Assembly (NCBI RefSeq): GCF_000701365.1
Contig: NZ_JNIK01000015.1
Location: 124,001 to 188,000, forward strand
Reading direction: 5' to 3'
From: Blastococcus sp. URHD0036
GTDB lineage: Bacteria > Actinomycetota > Actinomycetes > Mycobacteriales > Geodermatophilaceae
DNA: 64,000 nucleotides
Shown piece after piece: positions 24,617 to 32,985 of this stretch; position 1 is the stretch's first letter; each line of letters starts with the position of its first letter. The notes beneath the pieces are model-generated. The model was not told the DNA's origin, did no database searches, and saw only the letters and a list, made by a program, of their open reading frames with translations. A program made the position numbers and the translations under genes.

Positions 24617-26197
24617 ATGACCGAGTTCGCGCACACCGCCTCCGGGATACCGCTGCAGCCCTCCTACGGTCCCGAGGACCGGAAGGGTGCTGAGCCGCCC
24701 GCGCCCGGCTCGTTCCCCTTCACCCGCGGGAACTTCCCCACCGGCTACCGCGGCCGGCTGTGGACCTTCCGGCAGTACTCCGGCTTCGGCACCGCCGAGG
24801 AGTCCAACCAGCGGTACCGCTACCTGCTCGGGCAGGGCGGCACCGGACTGTCCGTGGCGCTGGACCTGCCGACCCAGTGCGGTTACGACTCCGACGACCC
24901 GGAGGTCTCCGAGGAGGTCGGTCGGGTCGGGGTGGCTCTCGACACCCTCGCCGACGCCGAGGTCCTGTTCGACGGCATCCCGCTCGACGAGATCAGCACC
25001 AGCTTCACGATCAACGGGACGGCAGCCATCCTGCTGGCGTTCTACGTCGCCGCGGCCGAGCGTTCGGGCGTGCCCCGGGCGAAGCTGACCGGCACGGTGC
25101 AGAACGACATCCTCAAGGAGTACGCGTCCCGCGGCACCTGGATCTGGCCGCCCGAGCCCTCCCTTCGGCTGATCGCCGACACCATCGAGTTCTGCGCCGC
25201 CGAGGTCCCGCGGTTCAACGCCATCTCGGTGGCCGGGGCCCACTTCCGGGACGCCGGGGCGAACGCCGTCCAGGAGATGGCCTTCACCCTTGCCGACGGC
25301 GTGACCTACTGCGACACGGTGCTCGAGCGCGGCCGGATGACGATCGACCAGTTCGCGCCGCAGATCTCGTTCTTCTTCTACACGCACGGCGACTTCTTCG
25401 AGGAGATCGCCAAGTACCGGGCCGGCCGCCGGCGGTGGGCCACCATCGTGCGCGAGCGGTACGGGGCCACGGCGGACAAGGCCGCGATGTTCCGGTTCGG
25501 CTGCGTCGCCGGCGGCGCCTCCCTGTACGCGCCGCAGGCGCAGAACAACGTCGTCCGCGTGGCGTACGAGGCGATGGCGTCGGTCCTCGGCGGGGTGCAG
25601 TCGATGTTCACCGCCGCCTGGGACGAGCCCTTCGCCCTGCCGAGCGAGGAGTCGGCCACCCTGGCGCTGCGGACCCAGCAGATCCTGGCCCACGAGACCG
25701 GGGTCGCCCGCGTCGCCGACCCGCTGGGCGGCTCCTACTTCGTCGAGGCGCTCACCGACGCCACCGAGAGCCGGATCGTCGAGATCATGGACGACCTCGA
25801 GCAGCACGGCGGGATGGTCCGTGCCATCGAGGACGGCTACCTGCAGGGCCTGATCGCCGACGAGGCCTACAAGATCCACCAGCAGGTCGAGTCCGGAGAG
25901 CTGCCGGTCGTCGGCGTGAACCGCTTCGTGTCCGACGAGCCCGCGCCCGAGATCGCGACGTACGAGCTCGACGCCGAGGGGCGCGCGCTGCAGCTCAAGC
26001 GGCTGGCGCGGGTGAAGGCCGAGCGCAGCCCGGACGCCGTGCGGGACACCCTCGCGGCGCTGCAGCGCGCGGCCGAGGGCGACGTCAACCTCATGGGCCC
26101 GTTGATCGACTGCGCCAACGCCTACTGCACGGTGGGCGAGATGGTCGGCGCGCTCAAGGCGGTCTGGGGCGAGTTCCAGCAGCCGGTGGTGTTCTGA
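24617..26197 (+). CDS. B12-dependent acyl-CoA mutase, large (catalytic) subunit
   Basis: 526 residues, ATG at 24617. It is the catalytic TIM barrel of the methylmalonyl-CoA mutase family without the B12 domain, which is a separate gene, as in isobutyryl- and 2-hydroxyisobutyryl-CoA mutases. The Tyr and Arg that bind the methylmalonyl carboxylate seem kept (RQYSGFGTAEESN; ASRGTWIWPP). The Tyr before the catalytic His is Ala (GAHFRDAG), and the RTHSQTSG block reads RFGCVAGG. It catalyses a 1,2 carbon-skeleton shift of an acyl-CoA; the pocket differs from known classes, so the substrate is open. Confidence 0.9.
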   Translation: MTEFAHTASGIPLQPSYGPEDRKGAEPPAPGSFPFTRGNFPTGYRGRLWTFRQYSGFGTAEESNQRYRYLLGQGGTGLSVALDLPTQCGYDSDDPEVSEEVGRVGVALDTLADAEVLFDGIPLDEISTSFTINGTAAILLAFYVAAAERSGVPRAKLTGTVQNDILKEYASRGTWIWPPEPSLRLIADTIEFCAAEVPRFNAISVAGAHFRDAGANAVQEMAFTLADGVTYCDTVLERGRMTIDQFAPQISFFFYTHGDFFEEIAKYRAGRRRWATIVRERYGATADKAAMFRFGCVAGGASLYAPQAQNNVVRVAYEAMASVLGGVQSMFTAAWDEPFALPSEESATLALRTQQILAHETGVARVADPLGGSYFVEALTDATESRIVEIMDDLEQHGGMVRAIEDGYLQGLIADEAYKIHQQVESGELPVVGVNRFVSDEPAPEIATYELDAEGRALQLKRLARVKAERSPDAVRDTLAALQRAAEGDVNLMGPLIDCANAYCTVGEMVGALKAVWGEFQQPVVF

Positions 26198-26598
26198 TGC
26201 CCGCCCGGATCCTGGTCGCCAAGCCCGGCCTCGACGGTCACGACCGCGGCGCCAAGATCGTGGCCCGCGCCCTGCGCGACGCCGGGTTCGAGGTGGTCTT
26301 CACCGGCATCCGCCAGCGGATCGAGGACATCGTCTCCATCGCCCTGCAGGAGGACGTCGCCGTCGTCGGGCTCAGCATCCTGTCGGGTGCCCACCTCGCG
26401 CTCGCCGAGCGCACCGTCGAGGGCCTGCGCGCCGCGGACGCCGGCGACATCGCGGTCATCGTCGGGGGGACCATCCCCGCTGCCGACGTCCCGAAGCTCC
26501 GGGAGGTGGGCGTGGCCGCCGTGTTCCCCACCGGCACCCCGCTGGAGACGCTGGTGGCCGAGGTGCGCGCGCTCACCGCCACGACCGCGCCGCAGTGA
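26197..26598 (+). CDS. B12-binding small subunit of the acyl-CoA mutase
   Basis: 133 residues; the ATG shares one base with the large-subunit stop. The cobalamin motif D13-G-H15-D-R-G18 supplies the lower axial histidine, with LSILSG and VGGTIP closing the Rossmann-like fold. It pairs with the catalytic subunit upstream in a 1:1 complex. The tight packing (1-base overlap, then a GTGA overlap with the CoA transferase) favours stoichiometric synthesis. Confidence 0.93.
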   Translation: MPARILVAKPGLDGHDRGAKIVARALRDAGFEVVFTGIRQRIEDIVSIALQEDVAVVGLSILSGAHLALAERTVEGLRAADAGDIAVIVGGTIPAADVPKLREVGVAAVFPTGTPLETLVAEVRALTATTAPQ

Positions 26599-27647
26599 CC
26601 GACGGACCGCTCGCGGGGATCCGCGTGCTGGAGGTCGGCCACATCCTCGCCGGCCCCTACGCGACGATGCTGCTGGCGGACCTCGGCGCCGAGGTCACCA
26701 AGATCGAGCCGCCGACGGGCGACCTCTCCCGGCAGGTCACCCCCGCCTACTTCGCCAGCATCAACCGCGGCAAGCGGAGCATCGTCCTGTCGCTGGACGA
26801 GCCGGAGGACCGGGCGCGGCTGCACGAGCTCGTGGCGGAGTCGCACGCGCTGCTGGTCAACCTGAAGCCGTCGGTGATCCGCCGGCTCGGCCTGACCTAC
26901 GACGCGCTGCGCGAGCACAACGAGCGCATCGTGTGCGTGGCGCTCACCGGGTACGGCCTGGACGGCGGCGACGACCCGGCCTTCGACTACGTGATCCAGG
27001 CGCTGACCGGGGTGGCGGCACTGACCGGGGACCCCGACGACCCGCCGACGCTGCCGGGGTACTCCGCGGCGGACAACTCGGCCGGGCTGGCCGCGGCGCT
27101 CGGCCTGCTCGCGCAGATCGTGTCCGGCCGGGGCGGGCAGGTCGACGTCTCGCTGCGGGACGTGATGCTGTCGCAGCTGAACTACAAGGCGTCGGCGTAC
27201 CTGAACGACGGGGTGACGCCGGGGCGGCTGCCGTCGGGCGCGCATTCCTTCTACGTCCCCGCGCAGCTGTTCCCGACGGCGGAGGGGCACCTGGCCCTGT
27301 TCGTGACCCACGACCGCTTCTGGGCGGCCTTCGCCGGAGAGGCCGGGATCGACGGGTTCACCTCGATGGCCGAGCGCGCCGCCCGCCGCAGCGAGGTCGT
27401 CGCCGCGGTGACCGAGGTGCTGGCCGGCGACACGGCGATCGGCTGGGAGAAGCGGCTGCGACCCCTGGGGGTCCCCGCGGGTGCCGTGCGGTCCCTGCCC
27501 GAGGCCCTGGACGCCACCCCGGAGATGGTGGTCGACGCCGGGGGCTTCCGCCTGGTGGGCAGCCCGATCCGCATCGCCGGCCATGTCCCCGCCTACGGCC
27601 CGCCGCCGGAGCTGGGCGAGCACGGCTCCGCGGCGACGCTCCCGTAG
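26595..27647 (+). CDS. family III CoA transferase (CaiB/BaiF type)
   Basis: 350 residues from the GTG overlapping the B12-subunit stop. LAGIRVLEVGHILAGPYATMLLADLGAEVTKIEPP is the N-terminal signature; the catalytic Asp lies in SAADNSAGLAAALG (about residue 158). Shorter than the copy at 6393 and only moderately like it, so not a recent duplicate. It could move CoA onto the acid made by the aldehyde dehydrogenase, or off the mutase product. Confidence 0.88.
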   Translation: MTDGPLAGIRVLEVGHILAGPYATMLLADLGAEVTKIEPPTGDLSRQVTPAYFASINRGKRSIVLSLDEPEDRARLHELVAESHALLVNLKPSVIRRLGLTYDALREHNERIVCVALTGYGLDGGDDPAFDYVIQALTGVAALTGDPDDPPTLPGYSAADNSAGLAAALGLLAQIVSGRGGQVDVSLRDVMLSQLNYKASAYLNDGVTPGRLPSGAHSFYVPAQLFPTAEGHLALFVTHDRFWAAFAGEAGIDGFTSMAERAARRSEVVAAVTEVLAGDTAIGWEKRLRPLGVPAGAVRSLPEALDATPEMVVDAGGFRLVGSPIRIAGHVPAYGPPPELGEHGSAATLP

Positions 27648-27679
27648 CGCCGGCACTCCGAGGAAGGGGACCCCTGGGC

Positions 27680-29101
27680 ATGAGCCCGACCGAGCCGCTC
27701 GACGGCGAGCGCACCGTCCTGGTCTTCGAGGACCAGGAGTTCTCCGCCCCGCGGCTGCACGCACTGGCCGCCGGGCTGGCGGGCACCCTCGCCGCACGCG
27801 GGGTGCGGTCGGGGAGCCGGGTGGCGCTGATGTCGTCGAACCGGCCGGAGTTCGTGGTCGCGGTGCTCGCCATCTGGCGACTGGGCGCCGCGGTCGTCCT
27901 GTTCAGCCCGGCCTGGCGGCGGGGGGAGGCCGAGCACGCCCTGCGGATCACCTCACCGGAGCACGCCGTCGGTGACCACCCGGTGCTGGCCGAGCTCGTG
28001 CCGATGGTGTCGCTCGACGAGCCGATCACCCCGGCCGCCGACGTGCCCGTGGTCGTCCCCGATCCGGCGGCGGACGCCGTGCTGGTCTTCAGCTCCGGGA
28101 CGACGGGCATGCCCAAGGCGGTGCGGCACACCCACGCGACGCTGGGGGCGGCCGTCGTCCACTGGCGCGACGCCCTCGGGCTCACCGCCGACGACCGGCT
28201 GCAGGTGGCCACGCCGCCGTCGCACATCCTCGGGCTGCTCAACATCGTCACGGTCCTCGAGGCCGGCGCCTGGATGCGGCTGCACCGCCGGTTCGACCTC
28301 GACGCCGTGCTGCACGCCATCGAGACCGACCGCATCACCGTGGAGATGGCGGTGGCGCCCATCGCGCTGGCCATGGCCGACCACCCCCGGCTGGAGGCCT
28401 TCGACCTCTCCTCCCTGCGCTACATCATGTGGGGGGCCACGCCGGTCACCCCGAGCGTCGCCGAGACCGTGACCCGGCGCACCGGGGTGGGCTGGGTACC
28501 CGCCTACGGAGCGTCCGAGTTGCCCGTCATCGCCTGCAACCCGCTGGACGGCGCCCGGCTCGACAGCGCCGGCCGGGCCGTCCCCGGGGTGGAGCTGCGG
28601 GTGGTGTCGCTCGAGACCGGCGAGACGCTGCCGCCGGAGGAGGTGGGGGAGATCCAGGCCCGGGCAGCGTCGGCCATGGTCGGGTACGTGCCGGCCGAGG
28701 CCACCGCCGACGCGTTCGACGACGGCTGGTACCGGACGGGCGACGTCGGCACGGTCGACGCCGAGGGCTGGGTCCGGCTCACCGACCGGTCCAAGGAGAT
28801 GATCAAGGTGCGGGGGTTCCAGGTGGCCCCCGCCGAGGTCGAGGCGGTGCTGCACGGCCATCCCGCGGTGACCGACTGCGCGGTCTTCGGCGTCCCCGAC
28901 CCGGCCGACGGCGAGGCGGTGATGGCCGCCGTGACGGTCTCCAGGCCGGTGGACCCCTCCGAGCTGCGGGACCTCGTGGGGCAGCGCCTGGCCTCCTACA
29001 AGCGCCCCCGCCGGGTGGAGATCGTGGACGAGATCCCGCGACTGCCGTCCGGCAAGGTCCTCCGCCGCGTCCTGAGGGATCGCCCGTGGGCACCGGACTG
29101 A
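27680..29101 (+). CDS. AMP-forming acyl-CoA synthetase/ligase
   Basis: 473 residues, ATG at 27680 after GAGGAAGG. ANL motifs: VFSSGTTGMPKAV (about 135), AYGASELP, YRTGDVGTVDAEGW (about 350), KEMIKVRGFQV and the catalytic lysine in LPSGKVLRR. The N-terminal domain is shorter than the usual 500-560-residue ligases. It adenylates a carboxylic acid and transfers it to CoA; in this operon the product is the likely mutase substrate. The end overlaps the GTPase gene by 16 bases. Confidence 0.88.
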   Translation: MSPTEPLDGERTVLVFEDQEFSAPRLHALAAGLAGTLAARGVRSGSRVALMSSNRPEFVVAVLAIWRLGAAVVLFSPAWRRGEAEHALRITSPEHAVGDHPVLAELVPMVSLDEPITPAADVPVVVPDPAADAVLVFSSGTTGMPKAVRHTHATLGAAVVHWRDALGLTADDRLQVATPPSHILGLLNIVTVLEAGAWMRLHRRFDLDAVLHAIETDRITVEMAVAPIALAMADHPRLEAFDLSSLRYIMWGATPVTPSVAETVTRRTGVGWVPAYGASELPVIACNPLDGARLDSAGRAVPGVELRVVSLETGETLPPEEVGEIQARAASAMVGYVPAEATADAFDDGWYRTGDVGTVDAEGWVRLTDRSKEMIKVRGFQVAPAEVEAVLHGHPAVTDCAVFGVPDPADGEAVMAAVTVSRPVDPSELRDLVGQRLASYKRPRRVEIVDEIPRLPSGKVLRRVLRDRPWAPD

Positions 29102-30000
29102 GCGCTCATCGGGAGGGCCCACCCGGCCCGGCCGCGGTCGCCGCGTTGCTCGACGCGGCGCGCGGCGGGTCCCGCCGCGCGGTGGGGCGGCTGCTGACGC
29201 TCGCGGAGGGGCCGGAACGCGGCGTCCTGCTGGACGCGATCGACGCCGGTCCGGTCCGCGTGGTCGGGGTGACCGGGCCGCCGGGCGCGGGGAAGTCCAC
29301 GACCATCGCGGCGCTCGTCGGGGCCTACCGCGAGCGCGGCCTCCGTGTCGCCGTGCTCGCCGTCGACCCTTCGTCCCCGTACAGCGGCGGAGCCATCCTG
29401 GGGGACCGGATCCGGATGGCCCAGCACGTGTCCGATCCCGATGTGCTGATCCGCTCCCTGGCGACCCGTGGGCACCTCGGCGGCCTGGCGGCGGCGGTCC
29501 CGGCGGCGCTGCGGGTCCTGGCGGCCCTGGACTTCGACGTGGTGCTGCTGGAGAGCGTCGGCGTCGGCCAGTCCGAGGTGGAGATCGCCGCCGTCGCCGA
29601 CCCCACGGTCGTCGTCCTGAACCCGGGGGCTGGCGACGCGGTGCAGGCCGCGAAGGCCGGCCTGCTGGAGGTGGCCGACCTGCTGGTGGTGAACAAGGCC
29701 GACCGGGAGGGCGCGGCCCAGACCGTGCGCGACCTGCACGTCGAGACCGGTCTCGCGGTCCTCACCCTGGTCGCGATCCGGGGCGAGGGAGTGCCCGAGC
29801 TGGTCGAGGCGATCGAGGCCCACCACCGGGCCGACGATCCGGATCGCCGCGCGGCGCGCGCCCGGGTCCAGGTCCTGTCGCTGGCCCAGACCCTGCTCCG
29901 GAGCCACCCCGACCTCGACGGCCTGGTGGCCGAGGTCGGCGACGGGCGCTCCGACGTCTACGGCGCGGCGAGGCGGTTGCTGGCCCTGCCGGCGGAGTGA
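29086..30000 (+). CDS. MeaB/ArgK-type G3E GTPase, mutase chaperone
   Basis: 304 residues from the GTG at 29086, with GAGGG eight bases upstream inside the ligase gene. Walker A GPPGAGKST (about 64-72), AVDPSSPYSGGAILGDRIRM and VGVGQSE mark the MeaB family, which loads cobalamin on acyl-CoA mutases and protects or removes damaged cofactor using GTP. Its presence confirms that the two mutase genes form a working B12 enzyme. Last gene before a strong terminator. Confidence 0.92.
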   Translation: MGTGLSAHREGPPGPAAVAALLDAARGGSRRAVGRLLTLAEGPERGVLLDAIDAGPVRVVGVTGPPGAGKSTTIAALVGAYRERGLRVAVLAVDPSSPYSGGAILGDRIRMAQHVSDPDVLIRSLATRGHLGGLAAAVPAALRVLAALDFDVVLLESVGVGQSEVEIAAVADPTVVVLNPGAGDAVQAAKAGLLEVADLLVVNKADREGAAQTVRDLHVETGLAVLTLVAIRGEGVPELVEAIEAHHRADDPDRRAARARVQVLSLAQTLLRSHPDLDGLVAEVGDGRSDVYGAARRLLALPAE

Positions 30001-30020
30001 GCGCCGGGGACGACAGCGAA

Positions 30021-30060
30021 CCGGGCACCGGAGGACCCCCGAGGGTCCTCCGGTGCCCGG
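30021..30060 (+). terminator. 18-bp-stem terminator of the mutase operon
   Basis: CCGGGCACCGGAGGACCC pairs perfectly with the bases at 30043-30060 around a CCGA loop, 20 bases after the GTPase stop. The strongest hairpin in the window; it closes the 22.8-30.0 kb operon. Confidence 0.85.
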
Positions 30061-30092
30061 TCGGGCGGGGCGCGGCCGGCGCCCCGGGGGGA

Positions 30093-30419
30093 TCAGGCGA
30101 CGACCGGCTCGACGATCAGGTCGAGGTAGGCGGCACCGGTGTCCGGGACCCGCGGCTGGCGCCAGAGTTCGATCGGGAAGGACACCATGACCAGCGACTG
30201 CATGAGGTAGAGCAGGTTGCGCTCGGGCTCCGACAGGTCCTCGAGCGGGGTGTCGCCGAGGTACGCCAGGGCCTGCTCCATCCGGGGGAAGGCCACGTCG
30301 TAGAACGCCTGCATCTGCTCCATCGAGGAGGCGAGACGCTTGTCGTACCGCTGCGGCTCGGTCGGCAGGATCCAGTCCGCGTAGGGCTCCAGGTCAGCGA
30401 ACTCTGCAGGCAGTGCCAT
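30093..30419 (-). CDS. conserved hypothetical protein (108 aa)
   Basis: 108 residues from the ATG at 30419, with GGAGGAG seven bases upstream. Acidic and tryptophan/proline-containing (FADLEPYADWILPTEPQRYDKR), helical in the middle (MQAFYDVAFPRMEQALAYLG), no signal peptide, no membrane segment and no cysteines. It diverges from the dehydrogenase-thiolase operon across a promoter-like region and so is probably co-regulated. I do not recognise the family; it could be a small subunit or accessory protein of an oxygenase. Confidence 0.6.
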   Translation of the reverse strand: MALPAEFADLEPYADWILPTEPQRYDKRLASSMEQMQAFYDVAFPRMEQALAYLGDTPLEDLSEPERNLLYLMQSLVMVSFPIELWRQPRVPDTGAAYLDLIVEPVVA

Positions 30420-30477
30420 ACCGATGCTCCTCCAGGTCTCCCCGGACGGTGGACACCGGCCGGGGACGTTCTTCATC

Positions 30478-30493
30478 GAGTGACTGAATATTG
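30478..30493. promoter_or_regulatory. TAATCAGTCG-type operator-like site (variant)
   Basis: On the minus strand CAATATTCAGTCACTC, placed 17 bases after a minus-strand TTGACG (30516-30511). This is the same distance from the -35 as at 33724-33758, which supports a shared promoter-operator layout. It lies between the 108-residue gene and the dehydrogenase operon. Confidence 0.4.
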
Positions 30494-30642
30494 ACATCAC
30501 CTTCAAAAAGCGTCAACACTCGGACCACGGCGGAGCCGGCGTGGGATCCCCCCGACGCGTTCGCCCCGCTTCCTCCGCTCTCCCCGTCCCGTGGTGAGCT
30601 CGCGTGGCGAGGACGTCGGCAGCTCTCAGGAGGGTGGGGGTC

Positions 30643-31809
30643 GTGGAGTTCGACCTGACCGAGGACCAGGAACTGATCCGGAAGTCGGTGGCGGCGCTGG
30701 TGCGCCGGTTCGACGACCACTACTGGGCGGAGAAGGACGAGGCCCACGAGTTCCCGACCGAGTACTACGACGCCATCGCCTCCGGCGGCTGGCTCGGGCT
30801 GACCATCCCCGAGGCCTACGGCGGGCACGGTCTCGGCATCACCGAGGCGTCCCTCCTGCTGGAGGAGGTCGCGCGGTCCGGCGGCGGCATGAACGCCGCG
30901 AGCGCCATCCACATGTCGATCTTCGGCATGCACCCGGTGGTGGTCCACGGGTCGGACGAGCTGAAGGCGCGGACGCTGCCGCGCATCGCCAGCGGTGACC
31001 TGCACGTGTGCTTCGGCGTCACGGAGCCCGGGGCCGGGCTGGACACCACCCGGATCACGACCTTCGCCCGCCGGGACGGCGACAGCTACGTGGTCAACGG
31101 CCGCAAGGTCTGGATCTCCAAGGCCGTGGAGTCGGAGAAGATCCTGCTCCTCACCCGCACGACCAAGCTGGAGGACGTCGAGCGCAAGACGGACGGGATG
31201 ACGCTGTTCCTGACCGACCTCGACCGCGCCCACGTCGACATCCGGCCCATCCGCAAGATGGGCCGCAACGCCGTCACCTCGAACGAGCTCTTCATCGACG
31301 ACCTGCGCATCCCGGTCGAGGACCGCGTCGGCGAGGAGGGCCGGGGCTTCACCTACATCCTCGACGGGCTCAACCCCGAGCGGATGCTCATCGCCGCCGA
31401 GGCCCTCGGCATCGGCCGCGTCGCGCTCGACCGGGCGGTCGCCTACGGCAACCAGCGGGAGGTCTTCGGCCGGCCGATCGGCATGAACCAGGGCATCCAG
31501 TTCCCGCTCGCCGACTCGCTCGCGCGACTGGACGCCGCCGAGCTGGTGCTGCGGAAGGCGACCTGGCTCTACGACCACGGACGTCCGTGCGGTCGGGAGG
31601 CGAACACGGCCAAGTACCTCTGTGCCGACGCCGGGTTCACCGCGGCCGACCGTGCGCTGCAGACCCACGGCGGGATGGGCTACGCCGAGGAGTACAACGT
31701 CGCGCGCTACTTCCGCGAGGCGCGGCTGATGAAGATCGCCCCGATCAGCCAGGAGATGATCCTGAACTACCTCGGCTCGCACGTGCTCGGGCTGCCACGG
31801 AGCTACTGA
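30643..31809 (+). CDS. acyl-CoA dehydrogenase
   Basis: 388 residues from the GTG at 30643, which has AGGAGGG eight bases upstream; the longer frame to 30604 lacks a site. Full layout: DLTEDQELIRKSVAALVRRF, CFGVTEPGAGLDTTRITT, KVWISKAVESEKILLL, and QTHGGMGYAEEYNVARYFREAR with the catalytic glutamate of the common single-subunit class. It makes an enoyl-CoA with FAD and passes electrons to ETF. Followed after 17 bases by a thiolase gene. Confidence 0.9.
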   Translation: MEFDLTEDQELIRKSVAALVRRFDDHYWAEKDEAHEFPTEYYDAIASGGWLGLTIPEAYGGHGLGITEASLLLEEVARSGGGMNAASAIHMSIFGMHPVVVHGSDELKARTLPRIASGDLHVCFGVTEPGAGLDTTRITTFARRDGDSYVVNGRKVWISKAVESEKILLLTRTTKLEDVERKTDGMTLFLTDLDRAHVDIRPIRKMGRNAVTSNELFIDDLRIPVEDRVGEEGRGFTYILDGLNPERMLIAAEALGIGRVALDRAVAYGNQREVFGRPIGMNQGIQFPLADSLARLDAAELVLRKATWLYDHGRPCGREANTAKYLCADAGFTAADRALQTHGGMGYAEEYNVARYFREARLMKIAPISQEMILNYLGSHVLGLPRSY

Positions 31810-31826
31810 TCGAGAGGGTGGAGAAC

Positions 31827-32972
31827 ATGCGGGAAGCGGTCATCGTCGAGGCGGTGCGCACGCCGGTGGGCCGGCGCAGGGGCGGGCTGGCCGGCGTCCA
31901 CCCCGCCGACCTGTCCGGGTCGGTGCTGAACGAGCTGCTGCGCCGGGCCGGCGTGGAACCCGACGTCGTCGACGACGTCGTCTGGGGCTGTGTCTCCCAG
32001 GTCGGTGACCAGTCGAGCAACATCGGCCGGTACTCCGTGCTGGCCGCCGGCTGGCCCGAGGAGATCCCCGGCACCACGGTCAACCGGGCGTGCGGGTCGT
32101 CGCAGCAGGCGCTGGACTTCGCCGCCCAGGCCGTGATGTCCGGGCAGATGGACGTCGTGGTGGCCGGGGGAGTGGAGGTCATGAGCCGGGTGCCACTGGG
32201 TGCCGCGAGGGCCGACGGGCAGCCCTACGGACCGGCCGCCATCGAGCGCTACGACGGCTTCTCGTTCAACCAGGGCATCTCGGCGGAGCGCATCGCGGAG
32301 AAGTGGGGCTTCTCGCGGGCCCGGCTGGACGAGTTCTCCGCGGAGTCCCACGCGCGGGCGGCGGCGGCGCAGGACGCCGGCGCCTTCGACGCGCAGATCC
32401 TCCCCGTCGCGACCGGCGACACGACGGTGACGGCGGACGAGGGCATCCGGCGCGGCACCACCGTGGACGGCCTCGCCGGACTGAAGCCGGCCTTCGCCGA
32501 GGACGGCGTGATCCACGCGGGGAACTCCTCGCAGATCTCCGACGGCGCGGCGGCGCTGCTGGTGACCACGCCCGAGCGCGCCCGGGAGCTCGGGCTCACC
32601 CCGCTCGTCCGCTACCGCGCCGGCGCGGTGACCGGCTCCGACCCCGTCCTGATGCTCACCGGCCCCATCCCCGCGACGGCGAAGGTCCTGGGGAAGGCCG
32701 GGCTGGACCTCTCCGACATCGGGGTCTTCGAGGTCAACGAGGCGTTCGCACCCGTCCCGCTCGCCTGGCTCGCCGAGACCGGCGCCGACCCGGCACGGGT
32801 CAACCCGCTCGGTGGCGCGATCGCGCTCGGACACCCGCTCGGGGCCTCCGGGGCGGTCCTGATGACGCGCATGATCCACCACATGCGCGACACCGGGCTC
32901 CGCTACGGCCTGCAGACGATGTGCGAGGGCGGCGGCACCGCGAACGCGACCGTGGTCGAGCTCGCGTCCTAG
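31827..32972 (+). CDS. acetyl-CoA acetyltransferase-type thiolase
   Basis: 381 residues, ATG at 31827. All thiolase motifs are present: NRACGSSQQA with the nucleophilic Cys (about residue 89), NEAFA, GHPLGASGA with the catalytic His and CEGGGTANA with the second Cys near the end. It cleaves a beta-ketoacyl-CoA to release acetyl- or propionyl-CoA. Unlike the Ltp-like protein at 14707, this one looks fully catalytic. It converges on an enoyl-CoA hydratase gene 13 bases away. Confidence 0.93.
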   Translation: MREAVIVEAVRTPVGRRRGGLAGVHPADLSGSVLNELLRRAGVEPDVVDDVVWGCVSQVGDQSSNIGRYSVLAAGWPEEIPGTTVNRACGSSQQALDFAAQAVMSGQMDVVVAGGVEVMSRVPLGAARADGQPYGPAAIERYDGFSFNQGISAERIAEKWGFSRARLDEFSAESHARAAAAQDAGAFDAQILPVATGDTTVTADEGIRRGTTVDGLAGLKPAFAEDGVIHAGNSSQISDGAAALLVTTPERARELGLTPLVRYRAGAVTGSDPVLMLTGPIPATAKVLGKAGLDLSDIGVFEVNEAFAPVPLAWLAETGADPARVNPLGGAIALGHPLGASGAVLMTRMIHHMRDTGLRYGLQTMCEGGGTANATVVELAS

Positions 32973-32985
32973 GGAGCGCCGCCCG

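Noticed and set aside
22982-25879. A 965-codon open frame on the minus strand opposite the aldehyde dehydrogenase and mutase genes.
   Set aside because: Typical antisense frame of GC-rich coding DNA, with no recognisable domain; the plus-strand genes carry full catalytic motifs.
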